Shown here one piece after another: positions 1-11,310 of a stretch of DNA of 64,000 nt. Source of the DNA: Anaspis maculata (lineage: Eukaryota; Arthropoda; Insecta; Coleoptera; Scraptiidae); contig OX421963.1 in assembly GCA_949128115.1 (NCBI GenBank), positions 76,565,635 to 76,629,634 on the forward strand, given 5' to 3'. Every line of letters begins with the position of its first letter. Position 1 is the first letter of the stretch. The position numbers and the translations under genes are program-made. The notes under the pieces are model-generated. The model made no database searches, had not been told where the DNA came from, and saw nothing but the letters and a program-made list of their open reading frames with translations.

Positions 1-289
1 GAAATGCAGAAGCTGTAAATTAAAAAATGCGATGCATAAATTCGGAGTTATTTTTGGAGCTCGGATTGTAATGGTCCTATCGTGTTTTTGAGTGCGCCAA
101 GTTTTGCATTCTTGCGTTTGCTTATGCAGCTATAGCTCGGAGCTCAGATTGAGGAGAGTTTTCGCAATTATATATTTACTAAGCAGGGATTGCGAAACTG
201 TTCACAAATACTGGTCAAATTTTGCGAAAAAAATTTGGGGGAGAGATCAAACTTTTTTCTGGCTCCTACTGGACGTTCAGTTACACATT
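1..289. other. unannotated AT-rich sequence
   Basis: No recognisable coding segment, repeat end or RNA gene seen here. It may be the outer part of the Gypsy relic that starts to be recognisable near 290. Confidence 0.4.
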
Positions 290-1860
290 ACCTAAAGTAA
301 TGACAATACAGTGAGCTCACTTTCTGTATCCGATACAAGTTTTCGATACTTGACCTGAGAAGTGGATACTAAAAGGAGAACCTCACCCAGACGACCATAA
401 GAACGAGTCTTCTCGGTAGAAAGTGTCTTATACGAGTACTTTATTATGCCAACTGGACTCTCCAATGCACCTATCACTTTCAAGAATTCAATGAAATATG
501 TTCTTCATGAACTGACGTGACAGACTTGCTTAATTTATCTGGATGACGAGATGGTGATCAATCGAAGCTTTGAAGAAGATCTGAGAAATCTCCGGGGAGG
601 GGTAAGGTTCCAATCGTCTGAAAATGTACCATTGTACACCTCAAGCTGAATCAGAAGAAATGTGTGCTTTTTCAAGAATAAGTCAAGTTTTGGGACATCT
701 CTGCGAAAGAGCTAGAGATGGATCCAGAGGAACTTGAAGCTGTTGAGTTGAGACCAAGACCCACAGATAGGCAGTTTTGGATGTGAACGCCATGCCAGCA
801 ATACTGGAATTGGAGCAGTGATTTCGAGAAATCAGAACGACTAAGAAGAGTGATCTAAGTGAAGGGTGTCTTTTTAACGTGAACCCTTTTGAAACTACAA
901 TAAGAATTTAACTGATAAGAAGATTGTATTGAAAACATAGGGTAAATGAAAGGCAAATATTCGAGTTTTAATTTGTGAATTTATTCTGAGATGTCTTGAA
1001 GATCACTTCCAGTAAATGCATATTCCCGCCTTTCGTAACAAATCACACATTTCATGCCTGATGCACGTTTCGGCAGAAATTTCAGCAATAATCAATCGAA
1101 TGCTGTTTTCTTACTTCTCCAAGTCATTCAAAGGTTCCAAGAAGCCTTTCGACTTGACGTAGCAGCCCCACAAAAAAAAGAGTGCTAAAAGTGTGAATGG
1201 TCTCCTGCGATTGGCACAGCCCCAAAAGCAAGCGAGAGGAGTTGCAGCTGGTTTTGCCAAGGAGGTGAGTTCCGAAGGTCTTGAGAGATGCCCACGAAGG
1301 GATTTCTGGTGGTCATCTTGGAGTTTGTAAGGCTTTGGACAAAATCAGGGAACGCTTCTATTGGGTGAACTGCCAAAACGACGTGGCATTCAGAAGACTA
1401 GGACAACGCCACTCCATCCCTAGTCTAACGGAATAGCAGAACGATTCAACTAGACTCTAAAACAAGAAAATTTTCAAGGCTCACTAGTGAGATTAGGACC
1501 TTCAACTCCTGAACTCCTCCACATGATGTACCTATTAAATCGCTAGTTACTACACGACTGTAGAATGGAGCACCAAGGGACACTCCCGAATCAATCAACA
1601 AATACATCGACGACACCTAAAGAACAATTAAACGACAGCAATCAGGCAAGGCAGCGCATACATTCTGCAAGCAACCGGATCAAGATCCATGACGATTTCA
1701 GTAGGATAATGACCCCGTTTGGTTGGACAACCCTCAGCGTGAGAAATACCGATATCTCAATAAGCTCCATCCTTTCTGAAAGAAACCTTACACAGTCATC
1801 AAAACGGTCAACGATATGATCAAAAGGATCCGAAAAGCTCCTCAAGCTAAGATGACGTCA
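290..1860 (+). pseudogene. decayed Gypsy LTR-retrotransposon pol relic
   Basis: Translated in shifting frames, pieces of a Gypsy polyprotein appear in the expected order. Near 353 there is DLRSGY of the reverse transcriptase. From about 431 comes YEYFIMPTGLSNAP, then the YLDD catalytic box near 535 to 550. Near 775 to 825 the RNase H core reads like ASNTGIGAVIS. From 1278 to 1385 lies the integrase zinc-binding segment (DAHEGISGGHLG, then RERFYW). At about 1405 to 1450 is a TTPLHP...AERFN segment of the catalytic core, and near 1770 to 1850 a PYTVIKTVND-like integrase C-terminus. Frames shift repeatedly and stops are frequent, so this is an old dead copy. No LTRs, gag or target duplication were recognised. 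The Gypsy assignment rests on domain order and motifs; the exact limits are uncertain. Confidence 0.8.
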
Positions 1861-1959
1861 CTGGCAACTCGTCGCACGGACGATTTGTCACAAAATTATC
1901 TATTTGCTCTTTGCCTGAAGCCTGAGAATAAGCACATTTGTTTTCTTGTTGCTTTTTGA

Positions 1960-2790
1960 AGTTCAGTCAGTCCCTTCATGCCTTCTTGCGGTATTTTAAG
2001 CCCTATCAGATATATCATTTTGTGTCCTCATGTGTTTTTCGCTAAAGCTCTGTTGACCCTTGTCCTAATTTTTCGTGAGTTTTAGAACCCTAATAAGCCT
2101 CCCATTGCAAATGTGAACCTTCCTTCATTCGTTGTAGCTTTCGGAACTGAAGTGAGCACCCTTGTGCCTTTGTGTTGTATTAGAAGCCCGATCGTGCCCC
2201 CTTGAGCTCTCTTTGTCACTTGAAGCCCTCTCGTATTTTTTTGAGAGCTTTAAAATTCCAGTAACTTCCGTTTTGCCTTTCCGTGTTATCGAGGGCCTCA
2301 TTGGGCCTCCTTTTTCTTCAATGCATTTGATGGCCTCCTGAGCTCCCCAATAGCATTTTTTCGTGGCTTTCGGAGATTTAATAAGCACCTTTGTGTCTTC
2401 ATGTGTTAATCGAAGCCCTATCGGTCCTCTTGTGTCTTCAAGTGTCGTTTGGGACCCTGATGAGCCAGTAGGCTCCTTTTGCCCTCTTATGTCATCCAGA
2501 GCTCCATAGGGCCTCTTGTGTCCTGATTGTCGTTTGAAGCCATGCTGCGTGCCTTTTATTATCTTCTTGTGGCTATCGGAAATTATGTACCTACCTAAGC
2601 CTTCAAGCTCTGGCTCCATGTTTGTTTGGAGCTCTGCTGGACCTGGGCCCTCTTATGGTGTCTCCTTTCAACTTTCAGATAGCTAGTGAGACCCTTGGTG
2701 TATATCTATTATTGTGTCTTTAGGGGTCCTGTATTGAGCCCCCTTGTGTCTCAATATGTCATAATCTCCCTTTGCTCCGAAGCCTTATAT
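1960..2790 (+). repeat. degenerate minisatellite, cluster 1
   Basis: Imperfect repetition, roughly every 38 to 40 bp, of phrases such as GAGCCC, CTTGTGTCTTCAAGTGT and GTTTGAAGCCC. The same phrases recur in four other clusters in this window. No inverted-repeat ends were found around this copy. The open frame on the minus strand across it is a by-product of the repeat and not a gene. Confidence 0.75.
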
Positions 2791-5029
2791 ATGTGCATTT
2801 GTGAATTATTGTCCTAGCATCTGGTTCATCTGGGTCGTCTTTCGCACTACACAGAAGACAACAATGTTCCTGCTCGAGACGAACATGCCTAAGAAAGAAG
2901 CAGTGAAGGCAGAGACTCTGAATTTACGGCGTGCGTTAGAACATCAAACCCATAAAATTTAGAACTCATTTCGCAACAGTATCAACTTCAGTTCGTTGAG
3001 ATCATTATGTTCATCTCAATCCATGAAGATACGGAAGCACAAATCTCAGCTGTACCAAATTATACCGATAATAAAAATATAAAATGCTCATTTCATATTC
3101 TTTACAAGCTTCACAACGACCTCAGGAATAATTTGAATGGATTATACCAATAAATTAGTGGTTTAGTCGAGAACCTCTTCAAACGTTTACCAGCTTTGTG
3201 AAAACTGGCGCTTTCACAACTGCTGTGCTCTTAGCTCTTCTGCAAATGATTCTGAGTTTATGCCAATGATTTGCAACGGATGTATGGAAGTGAAAGTTTT
3301 CAAGACGCTTCAATATTTTTATTCAAAACTGTCATATTTCCGTAGAATTTGACAAATCTCTGGAGGAAATCTAATAAATTTTGCCCCAGTATTACCTATC
3401 GTTGAAATTTTAGCTAGTAGTCAGTCAGTTCGAAGTGCCTACCCACGACCCTAGACCATCTGTTAACACAGCTCTTCAAAAACCTATTTTCAATATCAGA
3501 ACATCATCAGACACGTCTTTATTGGCTATTTCAAAGTATAAACATCATTACAGCGTTGATGCTAATAAACGCCGTTGCACCTGCTTTTTCCCTTGCATGT
3601 AACAGCGAATAATTAGGAAGCTGACGGTGGTGTTGCTATTTACGTGCTCCGATCCGAGCTCCGATCCTCCACAGCAACCCATAAGGAATAAAATTGAAAG
3701 TGTGCTCGATGCTTCATTTTTTGCACATCATTTCGATATGTCACCGCAAAAATGATTAATGTTGGGGTTCACCTAATTACACTTCGGGTACTTAGCGCAA
3801 TTTTTTCGGCAGTTGAGCCAAATGTAGCGTAATTGGCTCGTTAAGGAACGTGTACGTGTGCTAATTGGGTGCCCGCCTGTACATAAATGAGAGAAAAAAG
3901 AGTACAAAAATTGGCGTGGCACTGCCGATATAATTATGGAATTGCTCAAATTGAACTTAATGGGCGAATGGAAAGTCAAGGCAAGTTGGTTGGTCTCCCT
4001 AGACCAATTTTGAAAATTTACTTTTACTTTGTGCAATAACCGCGCTTCGCTCAAAAAATAGGCTAGAAGATGGTTTTTTCAGAGACGTATCATCGGAGAG
4101 CGAAAATGCCACGTTTCAATGGTGATACCTCCGTACTTGCGCGGTGTGTGATTTATTTTAGCCTTGGGTGGAAGGCATAAATTCGTTTAACCACTAGGTG
4201 CCAGCACCATGAGATGCTGGTAGGTAGGTAGAGGTATAAGGAGCCGGTAGGTAGGTAGAGAAAGGTCCACCGGAGATATAACGTGAGGGGCTATGCCGAA
4301 CGCAACAACCATACAGCACCTGCTTCTACCTACCTCATTCCTGCCTCATTCTCTTCTCTTCTGCTGGTTGTGTGTGTGTGTGTATGTAATACGTAAAGTT
4401 TCTTCCCATTTAATCGCATTATAATGATACAATAGGCCGGTGCAGCGTGCAGCATTACATTGCCCTAATGCGCGGTTTTAATCGTAATTTATACTTTGCC
4501 GCTGGTCATTTTTTATATCATCGTGAGTGGAAGAGATATACGGAGAGAGTGGGTACTTACCACCAGCTTTTAACGTGGTTTTACAAGGCATTACAACTGA
4601 ACTGTGTATTTTTAAGTAATTGATGTTTCGTTATTGGGACCCAGTTATGGCAATCGGTCTTTACGTGCACTTCAAATTTATATAGATATATCAAGTGAAG
4701 GCAATAATTTGATGACTTGAGCATCGCTGATTTCTTCAAGAAGCCAACAACAAGTGACTGAAGAAGCACATACACAATTGCACGAAGAACGTACGGGGTG
4801 TACTAAGTTCCTTGCTGATTAAAAAGAAACACGTACAAAATAGGTGATAGTGGAACTCTACAATTCTATTGTTGATGCACCTTGGTGGGCAGACAACCCA
4901 ACATACTTCAATTTAACTCAACTGATTTGAACTAAGTCAGTTTTCCAGCTTTTGGGACCGCTTGCTAAGCCGATGATCATCTAGTATCAGAACGTCTTCC
5001 TGTTGTGCTCCTAATTTAATGGTTGTGCC
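2791..5029. other. no gene or recognised repeat
   Basis: AT-rich single-copy-looking sequence with a few simple motifs: TAGGTAGG-type repeats near 4210 to 4256 and a short GT microsatellite at about 4371 to 4385. The part from 3760 to 4000 holds several TAATTA/CTAATT words but nothing that decides a function. I see no coding sequence. Confidence 0.4.
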
Positions 5030-5275
5030 AACCAGTTTCTAATACATTTTCCAAGAGCAGGCTACCTCTGATAACTTCAGATGAATGCTGCAACAAAATT
5101 ATAAGTTCCGCGAGATCTAACCGGACGTTCTCCCAAATAAAATTCATGGGAATGTAATAACTTCACTTGTACGCTGGAACAAAGCTATTAGTTTCGAGAA
5201 AAGATTGTTATCTCAGACTGATTATTATTAACAACTGCGACTCCACGGAGAAGTTCGAACACTCACTGGTATAGA
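5030..5275 (+). repeat. dispersed repeat, copy 1 of 2
   Basis: Shares colinear phrases with 6510-6815: AACCGGACGTYC, CTGCAACAAA, GCGACTCYACGGA and a CACTAGTTTC-like block in the same order. Divergence is high. The family is not recognised. Confidence 0.55.
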
Positions 5276-6509
5276 CAAGCGCTATCTTATTCCATTCGAA
5301 TCACTCTTTGAGTCTTTGTTTCCGATGTTCTCAAAATTTAGCAAAGCGTCAGTTTCTAAAACTGACCCACCAGGTCTGGCACTCTGCTTACCGCAACGCA
5401 AATCAACTGAAGAGGCCAAGGGCTGAGATACCGTTCCTGCGAAAGATACTTGTTGTGGATCCCTTTTGTGGTTTGAGGATAGAGCTCCCGGGCGTGTTGA
5501 GATCGATTTAACCTCTAGTTTGAACGCAGTAAGACACAAAAATTAGTTGTAACATAAAATCATTGTATTGACTTTTATTCACATGTCAAAGTGTTTCAAT
5601 ATAGGCACGTTCCAATACCTGACCTTACCTCAACGCTGGTGATTAAGATAGTTGAGTTGTCTAAGTGTTCCCTAGCAGAAGAGTTTTTCCTTATATTTAT
5701 TTCAAAGCCGTCACACATCAATACTCCGATGAACACCTGATTCTACACCTTGACCAACATTTCAACTTTGTTTGGGGAGCGTGGTTCGAAATTCTGATAG
5801 TGGATTCATCAGATTCAACATTAAAGTTAGTGTTATAGGTTATGTTAGGGTTAGGCCCAGCGTCTAGACACCAAAAAAAGGGTGAGTGACTTTTGGAGGC
5901 GATGGGAACTTTCCCCTCTCTTTTCGGTTGTTTCCACTGTTTCCTACAATTTAAGTTCGTGGGCCGGTGTGTGCGGGGCTCCTCCTATCATGAATCTCTT
6001 TCCAAAGGCTGCGTCTTTTTTATCTGGACTATTCTTTTTGCATTGCTCTTTTTAGGCCATCGTGATCTTTTGTCCGTTTTGGAAGGGATTGGATATGGCC
6101 GATGCCTTTGTGGAGAGCTGGACCTATTTTCACCTTGAATTATCCTTGTAGCTAAGAAGGATATCGCGACCGCGAGTGTCTATAGCCGGAAATGTGAAAC
6201 CCAATTTCACCTTTCCAAAAACTTCGGAACCAATGGTGTGCGTGAACAATTACTTAAGTCAAGGCATCAAGCTCTCGTGTGAAGACCCTTTGATTGAACT
6301 CCGTTCTGTTTTGTGTGGAGTGAACCCAATGTTGCTGAAAACCTACAAAGGTGCTCGCCAACAAACTAACACGAGAAGGCTTTGAAACAACTATTATGTA
6401 TTCCCTATGAATAAATATCAGATTGCTAATCAACTATTGGGCCGTAACAATTCATAAAAGTACAAAGTTATCGAAGCGTCGCGTCGTCGAGTGTCCATGT
6501 AATTATCCG
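5276..6509. other. no gene recognised
   Basis: Contains several short open frames on both strands, none with a recognisable domain. Their overlap and composition suggest chance frames. No tandem repeat or transposon end was seen. Confidence 0.4.
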
Positions 6510-6815
6510 AACAGCTTCTGATAGATTTTCCATTTCCCGATCCAAACAATCTCTAATAACCTCAGGTGGATACTGCAACAAATTGATTAGTTACGCGATA
6601 TCAAACCGGACGTCCCTCTAGGTGGAACTCCTCTCCATAACATCCGTAATAATCAATTTTCTTGTACTTAATAACCCAACCAACATGAAAACATCTAAAC
6701 AACTGCAGTTGCACGCTAAAACAAAGTCACTAGTTTCAAGGAGGGGGGAGGGTCGTTGTTCTAGACCGATTATCAATAACACTTGCGACTCTACGGAAGG
6801 GTGCGAGTCCTGGTT
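6510..6815 (+). repeat. dispersed repeat, copy 2 of 2
   Basis: Colinear with 5030-5275 (ACCGGACGTC block, then CACTAGTTTC, then a GCGACTCTACGGA block). It is somewhat longer, with a G-rich insertion near 6740. Confidence 0.55.
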
Positions 6816-7104
6816 GTAACAAACGCGATTTTAGTTACTTCAAATTACTGTTCGTTTCGCGATTCTCCAAATTCAACAACGCGTATTAGGAAGATTCGTC
6901 CCAAAAGCCCCGTCGAAGCTCCAACTCCAACCCCTGAACTGCGGGTACCACCCAATGAGAAGTTGAAGTCTACCCCCGTGTCGATCGTGGTTTTCTAGGA
7001 CATTGCAAATCTCAATCGTAGGCCGTCTACCCCACCCCACAAGATCGTTCCTCTTCCACCGCGAGGTACCGTTTGTCAATCACAAGCATCCACTCCTGGA
7101 GCCT

Positions 7105-7440
7105 AGCTGAACCGAAGCAGGACAAGACGCCCCCCGAAGGAAGACCCAGATGCAGCCAGTGAACTGTCAGGAATCAACCCCCAATAAAGGCCATGACGGA
7201 TCGCAAGTGAAGGCAACAACACAACGCTAAAGAAGGCCCCTACCCGTCCAGTAGAAGGCCTGGACACAATCCCGAAAGGAGGCCAAGACGCAGCCAGTGA
7301 ACTTTCAGGAACAAACACCAACGAGGTCATGACGCATCCTGAGTAAAGGTCAGGACACAGTACCAAAGGAGGCCCCGAGCCGTCCAGTAGAAGGCCTGGA
7401 TACAACCCCGAAAGGAGGCCCCGACCCGCCACAAAGGAGC
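7105..7440 (+). repeat. GC-rich tandem repeat, period about 137 bp
   Basis: The block CGTCCAGTAGAAGGCCTGGA occurs near 7243 and again near 7381. GCAGCCAGTGAACT occurs near 7153 and 7291. This gives about 2.4 copies of a 137-bp unit rich in AAAGGAGGCC. It is much more GC-rich than its surroundings. The minus-strand open frame over it is an effect of the repeat. Confidence 0.65.
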
Positions 7441-8089
7441 TTATTGTCAGGGACAGATTACGAGTGCTTGATGCAGGTTCCTCTTCCAACAGGCAGTGTT
7501 CTGTGTGGAGGGTTCCAACCCCATGGATATAAAATTATACAATTTCGTCGAAGGCAAGTGACGCACTCAGGTTTACTTCGGTTACTCGGCGATACCCACA
7601 AGGTCCAAAGGCTCTTGCTTCAGCTGAGAATTTCCCTGATAGAAGATGTCTCCCAACGCCAGGCAGATGAAGTGCGAACGATGCGCGATTTGAACTCCTC
7701 TTAATTTCAGTGCAGTGGGCTATCTATACCATCAGTGGTTCCAATTTTCACGCCACACGTGAGCAAATGTGCAATTACTGTATTTAGAAATGTGGGATGA
7801 ACAACCAGGCGCGAGAGGTGCGACGTCAAAGTTCCGGGTTTAAGTGCCCGGCAATGAGTGGAGAATTTGCAGCGCAGTAGACGAGAGGCGAGCGCATATG
7901 AGTCGGGGTGACTGAGATAAACTATTGGAAATGGCTGATTGTTTTCTAACTCTCGAACTTTCTACGTCTAAATTACACCGCTAGCGATATCTTCTAACCT
8001 TGTGGTGAATTTGAATACCGCACGCTCAATTCCCAATACACTTATTGATTTTTCCTCCGCGTGTTTCCGACCCGTACATGCGGTGGGCT
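7441..8089. other. no gene recognised
   Basis: No coding domain, transposon end or RNA gene seen. Confidence 0.35.
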
Positions 8090-8294
8090 TCAATACTTTT
8101 TTATAATGGAAAAGTGAATAACTAAGTGTTGAAGATGGAAAGAAATTACGAAAAATACTTCCATTCTTTTTTTAATTTCACACTTTCTGACAGTATTTCC
8201 ATCTCTAGGTGTTTCAAACAAACACATTCTCACGTATCTTGCATTATTAAAAAAAAAATCACCCCCATCCCAAATCTCTGAATACGCCACTGCC
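8090..8294 (-). mobile_element. possible hAT-like terminus or fragment
   Basis: Reading the minus strand from 8294, the sequence starts CAGTGGCGTATTCAGAG followed by a G-rich stretch. Such an end is typical of many insect hAT-related short elements. The matching opposite end and an 8-bp duplication were not found, so only one terminus is supported. Confidence 0.35.
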
Positions 8295-8329
8295 TATCGG
8301 GCCCGCATTGTATCTTCAACTGTGGGTAG

Positions 8330-8950
8330 TTGGAGCCTTGTTGAGCCCTCTCATGTTTTCTCAGGCCGTTCAGAATAGAATACATACATAGGTACCATTC
8401 AGCTCCATTTAGCGTTATTTTGTTATACAGAGCTCCATTGGGCCCCCTCGTGTCTTCAGTACCGTTTAAAGTTCTATTGAGTCCCCTTGCACTTTACCTT
8501 CGGCCCCAAATCGGACCCCCTTGAGACTTCAAGTACAATTTGTAGCCCCAATGAGCCCTCTTATATGCTCCCTGGTTTCCAGAATTCCAATGAGCCCTCT
8601 TTCGCCATCTTGTGTTACCCAGGCCCCATTGGGCTCCCCTAATTGTTTCAACAATGCCATTTGAAGCCCTGCTGAGCTCCGTTACTTTCAGAGCATGGTA
8701 ATGGCTCTTGTGTCGTCATGTCATTCGGAGTCTTTTCAGGACCCCTTGGGTCCTCAATTGTAGATGGAACCCTAATGAGTCCCCTTGAGTTTTTGAATTT
8801 TCGTAAATTTCAGAATCCTAGAAAGCCATCTTGTGCCTTTTTGCATTGCTAGCAGCTCTAGTGTAAGTTCCTTGTGCCTTCATGTGACATACGGAGCCCT
8901 GTCGGACTACCTTGTCTCCACAACTGTAGTTCGGAGCCCCAGTTAGCTCT
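8330..8950 (+). repeat. degenerate minisatellite, cluster 2
   Basis: Same phrase set as cluster 1 (GAGCCC, TTGTGTCTTCA, GTTTGGAGCCCC), with a period near 38 to 40 bp and strong divergence. It ends just before a G/A-rich block at 8980. Confidence 0.75.
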
Positions 8951-9551
8951 TCTATATTACTTCCCCGACCCACCACCCAACGAGGAGGGGAAGTATTGTG
9001 AACGCGCTAAAAAAAAATTTCGAGATGAAGACGGATATATCCATTTTGAGGTTCCCCAAGACGATTGAGAACATTTTTGGAGTGATGTCTGTCTGTGTGT
9101 GTGTCTGTGTGTCTGTATGTCTGTCTGTAACCTTCTACGATTACAGCCGCAGTGTTTATCCGATCGACTTGAAATTTGGCATGCGGACATTGTTGGTCCC
9201 TGGAATAAGCCCATTAGTTTTTGGCTGTCATCTGTCAAACAAAAATGCCACTATCAAAGAATGACAGATGTTTTATATCACGGAACTTGACTTGCACTAT
9301 ACCGTTTGAGAGCACATAAAAAACTGTACTCAGAACAGTTTGAAGTTTTCCCCTATCTGTCATCTGTCAAATAATAAAAAATGTCAAAGTTCAAAACTTT
9401 ACCAATTCATTATTCAAAATATATCAAATGGATTGGGACCAAATTTGGCAGTAAGCAACAAAACAAAAGAGTCAAATCAATTCTGGAGTTGCAATCTTCC
9501 ACCATTTTCCAGTCGAGCGGTATGAATTTTCAAAATTTCTCCTAGCCGTTG
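8951..9551. repeat. dispersed-repeat-like sequence with TGTC/GTGT microsatellite
   Basis: A TGTCTG/GTGTGT microsatellite spans about 9086 to 9128. It is followed by a line resembling common insect repeats (TTGAAATTTGGCATGCGGAC) and TGTCATCTGTCAAA twice (about 9226 and 9358). I cannot place it in a named family. Confidence 0.4.
9547..9551. repeat. target-site duplication CGTTG, left
   Basis: CGTTG immediately precedes the CACAGTG terminus at 9552 and is repeated immediately after the mirrored terminus at 11057-11061. Confidence 0.55.
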
Positions 9552-10340
9552 CACAGTGGGCAAAATTTCAAGGTCGCGGCCAAAATTCAAAATTTTCAAC
9601 AATGCAATTCAGCCCTAATACTTATTTACCAGGTAGAAAACTTGACAATCCTTCTTGGAACGTCCACAACAATAGCCTCATGTACCGTTTCACTCCTATT
9701 GTTGAGCGCCGAAGAAGGGCCATTCGATGTGTCGCTTTCAAGCAAGCAACATCACAAAATATTCATCAAGTTCAACTTGCGATATTTTTGTTAATAAGCA
9801 AGCCAAGTCTTTTTTTTTTTTTATAATAAAGACTGAAGTTTTTAATGTAAGAAAATCCATATATTGCTGGATCTGTTCTAAATAACATCAAGGTGAGATA
9901 TATTATTCATAGTAGGTGCAAATGTAAGTTGAGCGATTTCAAGTTTAACTTCACGTAGACTTTCAAAATAGTAGGGTGCGCCAGGGTGCCGGTATTTCTT
10001 GGTGGGACGATTACTTGAGGTCTCCACTGCCTGCATGCAAAAAATCAGCTGCCATTATTTGCCTGAACTCAAGTGATTGCAAATTCTTTAGTGTAGATAC
10101 ATGGAGCGCGAGCGCTGCATTTTGGCTCGGTTGCGGTGCGCCCTGCGGTAGTGAAGCCTAGATGGTCCAATCAACGTATATTATCTTTTCCATAGTCAAT
10201 ACAATTATGTTATATTGATTTTGAAAGTAAAACTAGATATCGTAGGTACCTACATAAAATACAACACTGATATACTTAATGAAAAAATTAATAATTTAAA
10301 AATATGTTTTTATGCAGGAACCTTACTTTATTAAGTAGTT

Positions 10341-10580
10341 ATGGCAGAAGAAAGTTTAGGGAGGCGGCAAGTGTTTGAAGCCTGGCTCCAAGCAACAGGA
10401 GATCCTCATGAGAAAAACGAGCAAGTCTACAATCAAGTTGTTCAGCTTCTTGGTACCGAGGAGGACTTCACAGAAGAATCAGTAGTGGCTGATTTAAAGC
10501 AACAACTTCATCTTGATCAGCTGGAAATTGCTCTATTATTTTATGTTCAACCCTTAAATCACACCCCCGAGAATAAATGA
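10341..10580 (+). CDS. small ORF of unknown function inside the CACAGTG element
   Basis: A 79-codon frame starting at ATG 10341, acidic and glutamine/leucine-rich, with no cysteine pairs or membrane segment and no domain I recognise. It starts 23 bases after a TTTTTATGCAG that could act as a splice acceptor, so it might be a terminal exon. Its last dozen codons lie inside the first unit of the neighbouring 119-bp tandem repeat, which suggests the natural C-terminus was lost or the frame is fortuitous. It lies between the two ends of the candidate Transib-like element, so it could be cargo or a remnant of the element's own gene. Codon use looks more protein-like than that of the other short frames nearby, but this is an impression and not a calculation. 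Confidence 0.3.
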   Translation: MAEESLGRRQVFEAWLQATGDPHEKNEQVYNQVVQLLGTEEDFTEESVVADLKQQLHLDQLEIALLFYVQPLNHTPENK

Positions 10581-11030
10581 AATTGTTCCAATATTTTTCC
10601 CATAATCATCTTGACATTTGAGGACGATCTGGTGAATTTCGAGTTTTTTTGCCGTAATTTTTTTTTCAACCCTTAAATCTCACCCCCGAAGACTGTTAAA
10701 ATTTTTCCAATACTTTTCCCATAATCACCCTCTACATTTCAAGACGATTTCTACATTTCAAGACGATTTGGTGAATTTCGATTTTTTTGCCATTGTTTTT
10801 ATTTTCAACCCTCAAATCTCACCCCCCATGACAATTAAAATTTTTTCAATATTTTTCCCACAATCACCTTCACATTTTAAGGCGATTTGGTGAATTTCGA
10901 ATTTTTTTGTCATAATTTTTTTTTCAACCCTTAACTCTCACCCCCGAAGACCATCAATTTTTTTTCAATATTTTTCCCATAATCGCCTTCACATTTCAAG
11001 ACGATCTGCTGAGTTTCAGAATTTTGGCCG
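10546..11030 (+). repeat. tandem repeat, four copies of a 119-bp unit
   Basis: Units start at about 10546, 10665, 10804 and 10923, each beginning TTCAACCCTYAAATC and containing TTCAATATTTTTCCCA, then GACGATYTGGTGAATTTCG. The second unit is 20 bp longer because TTCTACATTTCAAGACGAT is locally duplicated near 10730 to 10770. Units differ from each other at several positions. Confidence 0.85.
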
Positions 11031-11056
11031 CCGACATCTGATTCTGCCCCACTGTG

Positions 11057-11061
11057 CGTTG
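11057..11061. repeat. target-site duplication CGTTG, right
   Basis: Partner of 9547-9551, directly after the CACTGTG end of the element. Confidence 0.55.
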
Positions 11062-11112
11062 CCACCTGAGTGGGCCTCTCGCCCGAATTTTGACCAGAAC
11101 GTCTCGCCTTTA

Positions 11113-11310
11113 GGTGCGTACAGACCTGAGCACTTTTTCGCGGACGAACAGTGCTCGCGGACACGTGCGTGCGTGTGGACGGGTCACACGCACGCATGAT
11201 GTTCGCGGACGCACAGTTTCAACGCACAGAGCCCGTTCCGAGGCACGGATTCGTGTTCGCGACGCACAATGCCGTCCGCACATGAAAAACGCTCAAAATT
11301 CATGATGGGC
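11113..11310 (+). repeat. CG-rich phrase repeat, copy 1
   Basis: Starts AGGTGCGTACAGACCTGAGC and continues with reiterated words such as CGCGGACG, GTTCGCG and ACGCAC, including a local hairpin GTGCGTGCGTGTG/CACACGCACGC. Its first 40 bases match the reverse complement of the end of 14815-15012. It stands out from the AT-rich surroundings by its density of CG dinucleotides. Confidence 0.6.

Larger units (their letters stand above)
9552..11056. mobile_element. Transib-like candidate DNA element with CACAGTG ends
   Basis: The left end begins CACAGTGGGC and the right end, read in reverse complement from 11056, begins CACAGTGGGG. Both then match through GGCCAAAATTC at about 31 bp in, so the terminal inverted repeat is about 45 bp and imperfect. 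A 5-bp direct duplication, CGTTG, flanks it. Known of the families: Transib and RAG-related elements begin CACWRTG, make 5-bp duplications, and share the heptamer with V(D)J signals. Here the heptamer equals the canonical CACAGTG. Inside there is no transposase, only a 79-codon frame and a tandem repeat, so if real it is non-autonomous. Another superfamily with a similar end cannot be excluded, because the 5-bp duplication is short. Confidence 0.5.

Noticed and set aside
7103..7489. 128-codon minus-strand frame
   Set aside because: It is a translation of the 137-bp GC-rich tandem repeat.
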